Shown piece by piece: positions 1-8,058 of a stretch of DNA of 64,000 nucleotides. A model generated the notes under the pieces. That model searched no databases and was not told the origin of the DNA. It worked only from the letters and a program-made list of their open reading frames with translations. How positions within the stretch are numbered: position 1 is the stretch's first letter; every line of letters begins with the position of its first letter. Position numbers and translations under genes: made by a program. The DNA is from Granulicella sp. Lineage in GTDB: Bacteria; Acidobacteriota; Terriglobia; Terriglobales; Acidobacteriaceae. The stretch is from NCBI GenBank assembly GCA_025357875.1, contig JANYLK010000211.1, positions 19,017-83,016 of the forward strand, read 5' to 3'.

Positions 1-1
1 C

Positions 2-1072
2 GGCATCAAGGAGATCAAGCAGGTCATGGTCGCTGCCGAGAAAGCCGCTGATTTCCAATCGCGCACGATCCTCTTCATCGACGAGATTCATCGCTTCAAC
101 AAGGCTCAGCAGGACGCCTTCCTGCCCTACGTCGAACGCGGTGCCATCCGTCTCATCGGCGCCACTACGGAGAATCCTTCCTTCGAACTCAACGCCGCGC
201 TACTCTCCCGCTGCCGCGTCTATACCCTGCAGGCCCTCACCGAAGCCGACATCATCAAGTTGCTCCATCGCGCCCTCAACGACCGCGAACGAGGCCTCCG
301 CGCAACTGGCATCGCAGCCGACGAAGATGCCTTGGCGACGATCGCCTCTTACGCCAGCGGTGACGCGCGCAACGCACTCAACGCGCTTGACGTTGCAGCT
401 ACTCTCGCCGCCGAACAAGCCGACCGTCGCATCACAAAAGAGATTGCCGCCGAGGCATTGCAGCGCCGCGTCCTGCTCTACGACAAGCAGGGAGAGCAGC
501 ACTACGACATTATCTCCGCGCTGCACAAGTCCGTCCGCAACTCCGACGCCGACGCCGCACTCTACTGGCTGGGCCGCATGTTGCAGGCAGGCGAAGATCC
601 GATGTACGTCGCACGCCGCATCGTGCGCATGGCGGTTGAAGACATTGGCCTCGCCGCACCGGAAGCCCTCAACCTCTGCCTCTCCGCTCGCGACGCCATG
701 CACTTTCTCGGTTCACCGGAAGGCGACCTCGCCCTCGCGCAGGCGGTCGTCTACCTGGCGCTTGCACCCAAATCGAACGCCGTTTACACCGCTTACGGAT
801 CCATCCTTGGCGACATTGAGGCCACCGCAGCGGAACCTGTTCCGCTCCATCTGCGCAATACTCCCACAAAATTGATGAAGTCGCTCGACTACGGAAGGGA
901 CTATCAATACGCCCACGATGTGGAGGGTCGCGTGGCAGACATGGAATGCCTCCCACCCTCGCTCGCCAATCGCCGCTACTACCATCCCACCCAAGAGGGT
1001 CGCGAAAAGGCTTTGGCTCAACGCATGGAAGAGATTACACGCATCCGCCAAAGCAAACGCGATCAGCGATAA
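2..1072 (+). CDS. rarA: Replication-associated recombination protein A (RarA/MgsA), 5'-truncated by the window
   Basis: AAA+ ATPase of the RarA/MgsA/WRNIP1 family, which acts at stalled replication forks. The reading frame is open to the first bases, so the N-terminus and the Walker A motif lie outside the window. Visible are the Walker B segment ILFIDEIHRFNKAQQDAF, the sensor-1 segment IGATTENPSFELN, the arginine-finger region LLSRCRVYTL and the long C-terminal tetramerisation region with YARRIVRMAVEDIGLA-like signature residues. The C-terminal HPTQEG stretch and stop are typical of a complete 3' end. No neighbour on the same strand follows closely; the next gene is convergent. Identification is firm; only the missing start limits the entry. 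Confidence 0.95.
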   Translation, partial: GIKEIKQVMVAAEKAADFQSRTILFIDEIHRFNKAQQDAFLPYVERGAIRLIGATTENPSFELNAALLSRCRVYTLQALTEADIIKLLHRALNDRERGLRATGIAADEDALATIASYASGDARNALNALDVAATLAAEQADRRITKEIAAEALQRRVLLYDKQGEQHYDIISALHKSVRNSDADAALYWLGRMLQAGEDPMYVARRIVRMAVEDIGLAAPEALNLCLSARDAMHFLGSPEGDLALAQAVVYLALAPKSNAVYTAYGSILGDIEATAAEPVPLHLRNTPTKLMKSLDYGRDYQYAHDVEGRVADMECLPPSLANRRYYHPTQEGREKALAQRMEEITRIRQSKRDQR

Positions 1073-1123
1073 CCACTCACAGCCGAGGCTCTGCGAAGCA
1101 GACTGAATCCCGCGATACCGCTG

Positions 1124-1780
1124 TTAACGGTCCGCTGGTATGCCGATTTGCTTTTCCCTAACCGTGCGAAACTTTGAAGCCAGAATCAGACACATACCTG
1201 CAAGTCCGGTTCCAACCAGCAGCAGAGCGGCCGGCTCGGGGACTGGACCTGGAGTGTCAATAGGAACGGCTGGTGCTACGGGTACCGCGCTGCTGAACGT
1301 CGGGCCCCCGCCCAGAATTGGAGGTACGAACGGCAAAAGCGGTGGCCAGAATTCTTCAGGAGTAAGTTCAGCGACTTCCGGCGGTATCTCACTCGGGAAG
1401 GTGATCTGCGTGGACTCCATCGGAGGGAAGTTCACGATCGGCGGCGGGACATCCGCTCCCGCGAAGAGACCGTCGGTCGACATGTCAATCAGCGGGGCGC
1501 TGCAGGCGAACTCCACCTTTTGCACCGCCTCCTTCCGAGTCATTAAGTATTTCGGGCGATGAAGTTTCGGGTTTGCCTTCCAGTTGGGATGGCCAATACG
1601 CCACTGAGCCCAGGCCTCAGCAGTAGTTTTACTCACATGGTTACGGACTGGCGTAGTTATGTATGTTCGAACAAACCGCTCGCAGGTCGCAGACGCGCGA
1701 ATGGCGACAATTCCAGTCGCTGCTGGTAGCAGAATAAAAGTCAGGGCGGCTGCTTGAATTCGTATTCGCGGACTTTTCAT
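1124..1780 (-). CDS. PEP-CTERM sorting domain protein
   Basis: Predicted exported protein of 218 residues. It starts with a basic, hydrophobic signal peptide (residues 1 to about 30), has a proline-rich middle (PPPIVNFPP, WPPLLPFVPP) and ends with a PEP-CTERM signal: the VPEPAAL motif around residue 190, a hydrophobic helix LLLVGTGLAGMCLIL, then a short basic tail (KFRTVREK). In the family this tail is recognised by exosortase (EpsH/XrtA type) at the inner membrane, and the protein ends up at the surface or in exopolysaccharide. The body matches no domain I recognise. It is convergent with rarA and stands alone. PEP-CTERM assignment is good; the function of the body is unknown. Confidence 0.75.
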   Translation of the reverse strand: MKSPRIRIQAAALTFILLPAATGIVAIRASATCERFVRTYITTPVRNHVSKTTAEAWAQWRIGHPNWKANPKLHRPKYLMTRKEAVQKVEFACSAPLIDMSTDGLFAGADVPPPIVNFPPMESTQITFPSEIPPEVAELTPEEFWPPLLPFVPPILGGGPTFSSAVPVAPAVPIDTPGPVPEPAALLLVGTGLAGMCLILASKFRTVREKQIGIPADR

Positions 1781-2112
1781 CGTGCCTCCCGTTCAGCCAT
1801 GCAAGTGCAAATCGACGAGACTCTTTAGGTCCCTAAGGGTTTGGATGCCAATTTTGGCGTCCACGGTCGACTTGCAGGCACTAAGGGGGCCAGGCTCGAC
1901 ACGTGACGGAAACTCGGATGGGTCTGCCTCTAGCGGCTAGCCGTCGAAGTGTATTACTGAGTCAACTGCAAGGATTTCAGGCTTCCGCCATATCGTCAAT
2001 GAAAAACGTTGGAAGAACGGATTCAGGTTACCTCCGTGCTCTGAATTTGAAGTTACCCCACCAACCGCAGATCGGAAATACCACTTTTGGAGTGCAGGTA
2101 ACCGGCGCAATG
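1781..2112. other. Intergenic stretch without a recognisable gene
   Basis: About 330 bases between the PEP-CTERM gene (which starts here and reads left) and the 3' end of the DsbD-like gene. A plus-strand open frame beginning near 1903 runs into the antisense of the DsbD-like gene and has no family resemblance, so I do not call it. I see no RNA gene or clear hairpin. The segment should contain the promoter of the PEP-CTERM gene. Confidence 0.5.
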
Positions 2113-4308
2113 TTACTGCGAGTCGCGCTCGATCGCCTTCAGAACCAGATCCTTCGTCAGCAACTCCGGCAGCACATCCGCTGCGCTTCCCGCCGCAGAT
2201 GGATACAGCACATACGTAGGCACGCCCGCGCGTCCCACAGACGCTAGCTTCTTCGTAATCTCAGGATCGCTGTTGGTCCAGTCCGCTCTCATCGTCACCA
2301 CGCCCCCGCGCGCTAACGCACGCTCCACGTCCGCTGACTTTAACACGGCCTTCTCGTTGAATTGGCAGCTCAAACACCACGCCGCCGTGAAGTCGATGAA
2401 TACCGGATGTCCGGCGGCCCTCGCCGCATCCAGCCCTTGCTCCGAATAAGGTTGCCACACAACTTCACTGCCGGCCGCCGCAGCGCTAGTCTGCTCTGCA
2501 ACTGGGGATCCCGCACTCGACCGTCCCGCTCCCCGTACTTGCGACAGGGGAATGGCCAGCCCTAACGCGATTAGTACAACAGCCGTAATTCCGCTCGCCC
2601 ACTTCGCTGGCCATCGCCCCAGCGCCCAGCCCGCAATCGCCAGCAGAAGAAAGCATGCCAGCAGCAGCGCCAACTGATTTACGCCTTCCCCAGCCGCGTA
2701 CAACTGCCCATATACCCACGCCAGCCAGATCACCGTAGCAAAGAAAATCGCAGCCGTAATCTGCTTGAAGACTTCCATCCACGCGCCCGGCTTTGGCAAC
2801 ATCCGCACCCAGGCAGGATGCCAGCTCAAGAGCACATACGGGGCAGCCAGCCCAAGTGCCAGCGCCGTGAACACCGCGAATGTCACGCCAACCGTCTGAG
2901 CCAACGCAAAACCAATCGCCGCGCCCATCAGCGGAGCGGTGCACGGCGTAGCCACCACCGTAGCCAGCACGCCGGTAAAAAAGCTGCCCGCGTATCCCTG
3001 CTTCTCCGCCAGCGATCCGCCAACAGATGTAAGCGACAGCCCAATGTCAAACTGCCCCGCCAGCGACAGCGCGAAGAGGAAAAGGAATGACGCCAGCACC
3101 GCAAGAAACCCCGGCGACTGCAACTGGAATCCCCAGCCCGCATGACTCCCGCCTGCGCGTACGATCAGCAGCACCGCCACGATGGCCCAGAATGAAACCA
3201 GAATCCCCAGCGCATACACCAACCCATGCCGCCGCACATGCGCTCGATCCTGGCTGGAGCTCTGCATCAGCGAAAGCCCCTTCAAAAACAGCACCGGAAA
3301 GACGCACGGCATCAGGTTCAAAATTATGCCGCCAAAGAATGCCAGCGCAATTGCGCTCAACGCGGTAGTACCCGGAGCCGAACCGCTGACGGGCTTCGCG
3401 CCAACTACGGAGTCAACCTGCACAACCGGCGCGCTCACGTCGTACGCCACCGTATCCGACAATTTCAGAACCCCATGCAGCGTCGCCGGTAGCACCGCGA
3501 GATCAGGCGACCGCTTTACCCACAACCGCACTCCATCGCGCTGCACCTCAATGTTCTGTTCTTCAGCGTTCGCGATCACATCGGTAGGGTCTTTATCGAA
3601 GGGATAAAACTCGGCATCCTTTTCTTTCTTGCCATCGATCAACGTCAGCTCAAACTGCTGCTTATCGCCTCTAACGGAAAATTTCGTCCCCGCAGGCAGC
3701 GGCTTTGGGATCAGCGTCATCGCCGCAGCCAGCGCGCCGACATGCGGCTCTTGAGACGGCTGAGGCGCCCCCGGCTGCACCATCAAATCCAACCCCAGAT
3801 GCGCCTTCCCCGGTATACATACCTGCGCGCACACCAGCCAATTCACCTGTGCATCCAGATGCACTGGCCCAGGCCTCATCATCGCAGCCGCGGAAATCGT
3901 CAGCGGGAACGCAACCTCATCCTCATACCCAAAATCCATCAGCGGCCCCAGCGGCAGCCGCTGCGGAATAGGGAACTGCATCTCCCCCGCTGTAATCCCC
4001 TCGGGCAAAGTCCACTTAATGTGCGGTGGCTCGCCTGAATCGCCCGCGTTAGTCCAGTACACGTGCCAGTGCTCGTCCATCGTCAGCACCAGCCCGACCT
4101 GCTGCGTCCCACCCGGCGCGATAGCCGAGCCCAGCGACACCAACTCCGCCGTCAGATGCTGCGCCTTCACCGGCCCCGGACCGCCATCGCCCACAGCCGC
4201 GATCTGCCCGCGCGACCAGGATGACCCTGCCAGCACCAATACCAGAAGCATCAGCAAACGTATCTTGCGCACAATCCTCACGTCTTTCAATTGCATACGG
4301 GCTTTCAA
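2113..4308 (-). CDS. DsbD-like protein-disulfide reductase (thiol:disulfide interchange)
   Basis: Inner-membrane protein of 731 residues that moves reducing equivalents from cytoplasmic thioredoxin to periplasmic partners. It has a signal peptide (about 15-34). A DsbD-alpha-like periplasmic domain carries a CAQVC pair (Cys160, Cys164). The CcdA/DsbD transmembrane core of about eight helices runs from roughly 315 to 600 and includes LMPCVFPVLFLKGL and VVATPCTAPLMGAAIG. The C-terminal thioredoxin-like domain has the active site WCLSC (Cys645, Cys648). The proline-cysteine helix motifs of the core are both present, so the electron relay looks complete. It may be co-transcribed with the CoA-binding gene 21 bases upstream. 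ScsB-type members share this architecture, so the exact partner is not known. Confidence 0.9.
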   Translation of the reverse strand: MKARMQLKDVRIVRKIRLLMLLVLVLAGSSWSRGQIAAVGDGGPGPVKAQHLTAELVSLGSAIAPGGTQQVGLVLTMDEHWHVYWTNAGDSGEPPHIKWTLPEGITAGEMQFPIPQRLPLGPLMDFGYEDEVAFPLTISAAAMMRPGPVHLDAQVNWLVCAQVCIPGKAHLGLDLMVQPGAPQPSQEPHVGALAAAMTLIPKPLPAGTKFSVRGDKQQFELTLIDGKKEKDAEFYPFDKDPTDVIANAEEQNIEVQRDGVRLWVKRSPDLAVLPATLHGVLKLSDTVAYDVSAPVVQVDSVVGAKPVSGSAPGTTALSAIALAFFGGIILNLMPCVFPVLFLKGLSLMQSSSQDRAHVRRHGLVYALGILVSFWAIVAVLLIVRAGGSHAGWGFQLQSPGFLAVLASFLFLFALSLAGQFDIGLSLTSVGGSLAEKQGYAGSFFTGVLATVVATPCTAPLMGAAIGFALAQTVGVTFAVFTALALGLAAPYVLLSWHPAWVRMLPKPGAWMEVFKQITAAIFFATVIWLAWVYGQLYAAGEGVNQLALLLACFLLLAIAGWALGRWPAKWASGITAVVLIALGLAIPLSQVRGAGRSSAGSPVAEQTSAAAAGSEVVWQPYSEQGLDAARAAGHPVFIDFTAAWCLSCQFNEKAVLKSADVERALARGGVVTMRADWTNSDPEITKKLASVGRAGVPTYVLYPSAAGSAADVLPELLTKDLVLKAIERDSQ

Positions 4309-4329
4309 ATTACCATGAAAAACGGACCG

Positions 4330-4737
4330 TCAACCGCGTCTCCGATGCTCCACCATAATGCACCGGTCCATTACCACGCGAATCCCACCCTGCTCAGCCT
4401 TTTTCGCAGCTTCCAGGTTCACAATCCCTTGCTGTACCCATAAATCTTTCAGACCCAGCACCAGCATCTCATCCACAATCGCTGGAATCATCACGGGCAA
4501 GCGAAACACACTCACTACATCCGGCTTCACCGGCAACTCCGTCAGCGACGCATAACTCTTCTCGCCCAGCACGCTTGCAATCGAAGGATTTACCGGATAA
4601 ATCTTGTATCCATGCTGCTGCAAGTAAGCCGAAACATAGTGGCTCGGCTTGCCCGGATTCTCCGACAACCCCACCACAGCAATCGTCCGCCCGCGCCCAT
4701 CGCCCAACATCTCATTCAACACTTCAGGTTCGTTCAT
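4330..4737 (-). CDS. CoA-binding domain protein (YccU-like)
   Basis: Small cytoplasmic Rossmann-fold protein of 136 residues in the CoA_binding_2/YccU family. The dinucleotide/CoA-binding loop IAVVGLSENPGKPSHYV, the segment YKIYPVNPS, and the late WVQQGIVNLEA and VMDRCIMVEH blocks are all characteristic. I chose the start at 4737 because an AAGGA ribosome-binding site sits seven bases upstream; a longer frame to 4776 reads into the interspersed repeat that lies immediately upstream. The biochemical role of this family is not settled. It is 21 bases upstream of the DsbD-like gene on the same strand. Confidence 0.85.
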   Translation of the reverse strand: MNEPEVLNEMLGDGRGRTIAVVGLSENPGKPSHYVSAYLQQHGYKIYPVNPSIASVLGEKSYASLTELPVKPDVVSVFRLPVMIPAIVDEMLVLGLKDLWVQQGIVNLEAAKKAEQGGIRVVMDRCIMVEHRRRG

Positions 4738-4750
4738 CGTTGTCCTTTTT

Positions 4751-4808
4751 GTCATCCGCAGCGAAAAGTTTGTCATCCCGCAGCGAAGCGAAGGGATCTG
4801 CTTTTGCC
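4751..4808 (+). repeat. Interspersed GTCATCC-type repeat, intergenic copy
   Basis: Two GTCATCC(C)GCAG cores (from 4751 and from 4772) are followed by GCGAAGCGAAGGGATCTGC. The same arrangement recurs at 7588-7670 inside the nei-like gene, with the segment from 4772 to 4808 matching 7633-7670 almost base for base. I interpret it as a member of a short dispersed repeat family. Here it occupies the gap between the CoA-binding and DinB-like genes. Confidence 0.75.
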
Positions 4809-4819
4809 GCTCGTCCCAC

Positions 4820-5332
4820 TCACTTCTTCCAAGCCCCCAGCAACCGCCGTACCACTATCAATTCGCCCACATGATACGCATTGTGATCCGCAATCAGCAG
4901 AGCCTCGCGCAACAAATTCTGCCCCGTCCCCCAAAGAAACGCCTTCGCCAGATCAGCCCCCGGCCTTAATATCAGCGCCTTGAACTTTGCACGATCCGCT
5001 TCAACCGCCGCAACAGACCGATCCCACGCATCAGCCGAACTAGGTGCGGCCTCCGATGGCCAATAGGCGTCCGGCCACTTCAGCCCGTGATATCCGCCTG
5101 TCGGAGGCGCAGAAAAATTCAGAATGTCCTGCTGTGTAATCCGTATATGCTCCACAATCTGCCACGCCGAATACGGCAACCCATCCGGCACAACCCCGCG
5201 CAACTTAGCCGGAAAATCGGCGACCGCATTCCCAAACGTTGCATGAGCCTGCCCACCATCCAGCAGCGCCACCAACTGAGCCCGCAACTCCTCGTTTTCG
5301 CTAGCCGGATTCTTCACATCCGCCTTTGCCAT
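4820..5332 (-). CDS. DinB-like family protein (putative metal-dependent thiol enzyme fold)
   Basis: Protein of 170 residues with the four-helix DinB/YfiT fold. The three metal-ligand histidines of the family are visible: one in WQIVEHIRITQQDIL and two in DHNAYHVGELIVVRR near the C-terminus. Family members include bacillithiol and mycothiol transferases, but most are uncharacterised, and nothing here identifies the thiol or substrate. An upstream GAGGG precedes the ATG at a plausible distance. It lies between the dispersed repeat and prfB, all on the minus strand. Confidence 0.8.
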   Translation of the reverse strand: MAKADVKNPASENEELRAQLVALLDGGQAHATFGNAVADFPAKLRGVVPDGLPYSAWQIVEHIRITQQDILNFSAPPTGGYHGLKWPDAYWPSEAAPSSADAWDRSVAAVEADRAKFKALILRPGADLAKAFLWGTGQNLLREALLIADHNAYHVGELIVVRRLLGAWKK

Positions 5333-5469
5333 TCCGCGACACCCTCATTCCCACTCAGTTTTGGATGCCCAACAACCGAAAACCGACCACGGATCTTTCA
5401 GATCCTCACGGAAAACCATTCGTTCTTCAATCCGTGTCATCCGTTCTTATCCGTGATCGCCTCCTTCAA

Positions 5470-6601
5470 CTAATCCACATCTTCGCCATCAATCGGAGCC
5501 GGCAAATTGCCCTCCCGCCGCATCCTCAAATAGCCACGAATAAATGGCTCCAGATCGCCGTCGAGCACCTTGTCCACATCGCCGACTTCCACCCGCGTCC
5601 GCAGGTCCTTCGCCATCCGATAAGGCTGCAACACATAGCTCCGAATCTGCGACCCAAAACCAATCTCCAGCTTCGAATCCTCAATCTTTCGAGTAGCCGC
5701 CTTCTTTTTATCCAACTCGTACTCGTACAATTTCGACCGCATCATCTTCATCGCACGATCTTTATTTTTATGCTGCGAGCGTTCGTTCTGGCAGCCCGTC
5801 ACCAGCCCCGTAGGAAGATGTGTAATCCGCACCGCCGAATCGGTCGTATTCACATGCTGCCCACCCTTGCCGCCCGATCGATACGTATCGATCCGCAGGT
5901 CTTCCACCTTGATGTCGATCACAATCGTGTCGTCAATCTCCGGACTCACAAACACGCTCGCAAAACTCGTATGCCGTCGCTTCGCCTGGTCGAATGGCGA
6001 GATTCGCACCAGACGATGCACGCCAGACTCGCCGTGAATCAGCCCATACGCGAAGTCGCCTGTAATCGTAAACGTGGCCGACTTGATCCCCGCCTCGTCG
6101 CCATCCTGAATCTCGTTGATCTCCGTCTTGAACCCCTGCCGCTCGGCCCAGCGCAGATACATCCGCATCAGCATCTCGGCCCAGTCCTGGCTCTCCGTCC
6201 CGCCGGCGCCAGGATGCACGGTCATGATCGCGTTCAACCCGTCGGTATCGCCCGACAGCATCGTCTTCGATTCCAGCTTCTCCGAAAACTCCACCAGCGC
6301 CGGAATCTCACGCTCCAGCTCTGGCTCAACCGCCTCGCCTTCCTTGGCCAGCTCGAAGTAAGCCGCAATGTCATCTTGCCGGCGCGCCAACTCCGCATCG
6401 TCCGCCAGCAGCGTCTCCAGACGCTTCCGCTCGCGCATCAAAGGTTGCGACCGAGCCCCATCCGCCCACACCGCCGGATCGCCAATCTTCTCTTCAATCA
6501 CCGCCAGCTCGCGCTTCAGCCGAGCCGAGTCAAAGATACTCCCGCAGCTCGCGAACCCGCTCGCGCACCGGGGAGTATCGATATTCCAGATCATCAATCA
6601 T
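5470..6601 (-). CDS. prfB: Peptide chain release factor 2, with programmed +1 frameshift
   Basis: Translation termination factor reading UGA and UAA. The main frame (5470 to about 6530) holds the RF2 codon-recognition tripeptide SPF in VRISPFDQAKRRHTSF and the catalytic GGQ loop in SGGKGGQHVNTTDSAVR. The N-terminus is in another frame: an ATG at 6601 gives MIDDLEYRYSPVRERVRE and ends at an in-frame TGA at 6530-6532 after 23 sense codons. The junction reads CTT TGA C, the classical slippery site, with a GGGAG Shine-Dalgarno-like stimulator just upstream. This is therefore autoregulated frameshifting, not damage. A TTG at 6597 that would open the main frame directly is a spurious alternative. 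Confidence 0.95.
6530..6545 (-). promoter_or_regulatory. prfB: Programmed +1 frameshift site of prfB
   Basis: On the minus strand the sequence is GGGAG, then TAT, CTT and the stop codon TGA followed by C. The zero frame stops at this TGA; slipping one base on CTT joins the N-terminal codons to the main RF2 frame (LDSARLKREL). In RF2 of other bacteria low RF2 levels let the ribosome pause and shift, giving autogenous control. All elements are present here. Confidence 0.93.
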
Positions 6602-6632
6602 CCACTTAGTCTACCCCGTTCAAGCCACGAAC

Positions 6633-6840
6633 TCGGGTGCCCCATCCTAGCGCAGCTTCATCGCGCAGGGTGGGGGTATCGAGCGAAGCTCGACCGCTTT
6701 CCTCGGAATGCGCCAACATGCTGCGTGCGGCTTCAAGCAGCGGCGTACCGCTACAAGTTTTCCTTCACCAGACGACCACGCGAGTGCCCATCCTTCGCGC
6801 CTTGCGAAGAGTGGAATTAGCCTAGAAGGCTGGGCATGCA
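6633..6840. repeat. Interspersed GTGCCCCATCC-type hairpin repeats, intergenic
   Basis: Two related palindromic units occupy the gap between prfB and the nei-like gene. The first (6633-6697) has TCGGGTGCCCCATCCT and, after a short loop, AGGGTGGGGGTATCGAGCG, which pair as a hairpin. The second (about 6780-6838) has GAGTGCCCATCCTTCGCG and GAAGGCTGGGCATGC. A third copy with the same TCGGGTGCCCCATCCT ... GTAGGGTGGGGTATCG order is found at 7476-7545 inside the coding sequence of the nei-like gene. They resemble REP-type elements; no transposase is visible nearby. Confidence 0.7.
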
Positions 6841-6843
6841 GAC

Positions 6844-7983
6844 CTAACACCCAACCTTCCGCCGCACCCCACCCTTGAACACATTCCCAACCGGTGCCGC
6901 CCCATCCCCCACCCACCCCTGGCACTCCGGACACCAATAAGTAGATCGCGCCTGCTCCCCCTGTTTCCGCATCATCACCTTAGCCCCACACCGCCGACAC
7001 TCCTGCCCCTGCCGCCCATACACCCAAAGCCGTTCTTCCCGACTCATCGAATGAGTAGTCCGCCGATTGCCAGCGTAGGTCACAATCCCATCACCCTTGC
7101 CGTCGATAACATTCGCCCGCATATACCGCAGCGAAAACTCCACCATCTTCTCTATCTCTGCATGGGTCACCGTCCGCATCGCCCGCCACGGATTCACACC
7201 GGCCGCAAACGCCACCTCGCTCTTATAAACATTCCCCAACCCAGCCAGCACTCGCTGATTCAGCAGCACCACAGCCACCTCTGCCTCAGGATGCTCCCGC
7301 CCATAAGCCTCTAGCCGAGCCACTCCACCCTCAACCGTAAACTCATCTGCCAACACATCCGGCCCCAGTTTCGGCACCTGCGAGCTTCGTTCCAGCGACC
7401 GCGCCGTGTGAAACTCCGCAATCGGCACATTAAATGCCACCGCCTCCCACCCCACCGTGGAACTCGCATCTCGATTCGGGTGCCCCATCCTCACGACGGC
7501 TCCATCATCGTAGGGTGGGGTATCGTTTGCGGCAGCAAACGATCGCACTTCGTGCACCGCTCCGCCCGTATCCTGCCAGATTGATTTGTCATCCCGCAGC
7601 TTTGGTTTGTCATCCCTCAGCCCATTTAGGTTGTCATCCCGTAGCGAAGCGGAGGGATCTGCTTCTTGCCCCGACACCGCCGCCCCAACCCGCACAACAA
7701 CCCGCATCCGCGACCGCCCCATCCGCCACCGCTCGCCGGTCCGATACAGATGCCAGCTCCCACTCATCAACATATGCGTCACCAGAATCAGATCGCCAGA
7801 GAAATAAATCAAGCACCACTTTCCACGCGACTCCACCTTATCCACCACCCGCCCCACCAGCGGAGTGTCGTCATTCACTCGCGCCAGCTTCGCCAGTCCT
7901 GTATCGAATCCTGTCACCACTCGCCCAGCAAGCGCTCTATTCAGCGCCCGAGCCGCCCGATAAATTGTGTCTCCTTCAGGCAT
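6844..7983 (-). CDS. nei: Nei/Fpg-family DNA glycosylase/AP lyase with a repeat-derived internal insertion
   Basis: Base-excision repair enzyme that removes oxidised bases. The start at 7983 gives MPEGDTIYRAA, where Pro2 and Glu3 are the catalytic residues; a longer frame from 8004 would bury them and is wrong. The helix-two-turn-helix region (LLNQRVLAGLGNVYKSE) and the C-terminal zinc finger (ECRRCG and WCPEC) are intact. Between the N-terminal beta domain (MRVVV) and the linker (AVAFNVPIAEFHT) lie about 75 extra residues with three LRDD(N/K) units, encoded by two families of interspersed repeats (7476-7545 and 7588-7670). The frame stays open. Whether the insert is tolerated in the folded enzyme is unknown; it sits at a domain surface. 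Confidence 0.88.
   Translation of the reverse strand: MPEGDTIYRAARALNRALAGRVVTGFDTGLAKLARVNDDTPLVGRVVDKVESRGKWCLIYFSGDLILVTHMLMSGSWHLYRTGERWRMGRSRMRVVVRVGAAVSGQEADPSASLRDDNLNGLRDDKPKLRDDKSIWQDTGGAVHEVRSFAAANDTPPYDDGAVVRMGHPNRDASSTVGWEAVAFNVPIAEFHTARSLERSSQVPKLGPDVLADEFTVEGGVARLEAYGREHPEAEVAVVLLNQRVLAGLGNVYKSEVAFAAGVNPWRAMRTVTHAEIEKMVEFSLRYMRANVIDGKGDGIVTYAGNRRTTHSMSREERLWVYGRQGQECRRCGAKVMMRKQGEQARSTYWCPECQGWVGDGAAPVGNVFKGGVRRKVGC
7476..7670. repeat. Interspersed repeats inserted in frame within the nei-like gene
   Basis: Bases 7476-7545 are a copy of the GTGCCCCATCC hairpin repeat also seen at 6633. Bases 7588-7599, 7609-7620 and 7633-7644 are three GTCATCCC(G/T)(C/T)AG cores, the last continuing into GCGAAGCGGAGGGATCTGC as in the intergenic copy at 4772. 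On the minus strand each core encodes LRDD, giving a tandem LRDD peptide inside the glycosylase. Confidence 0.8.
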
Positions 7984-8058
7984 ACCCCTCCGCTGACCTT
8001 GCAAATGGAGAAGGACCGCACCGCGCGGCCCTCTCTATCGGCTTGCAAACTTTGCTGC

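Noticed and set aside
5470..6601. prfB as a pseudogene because its N-terminus is in another frame
   Set aside because: The CTT TGA C site and upstream GGGAG are the standard programmed frameshift of RF2.
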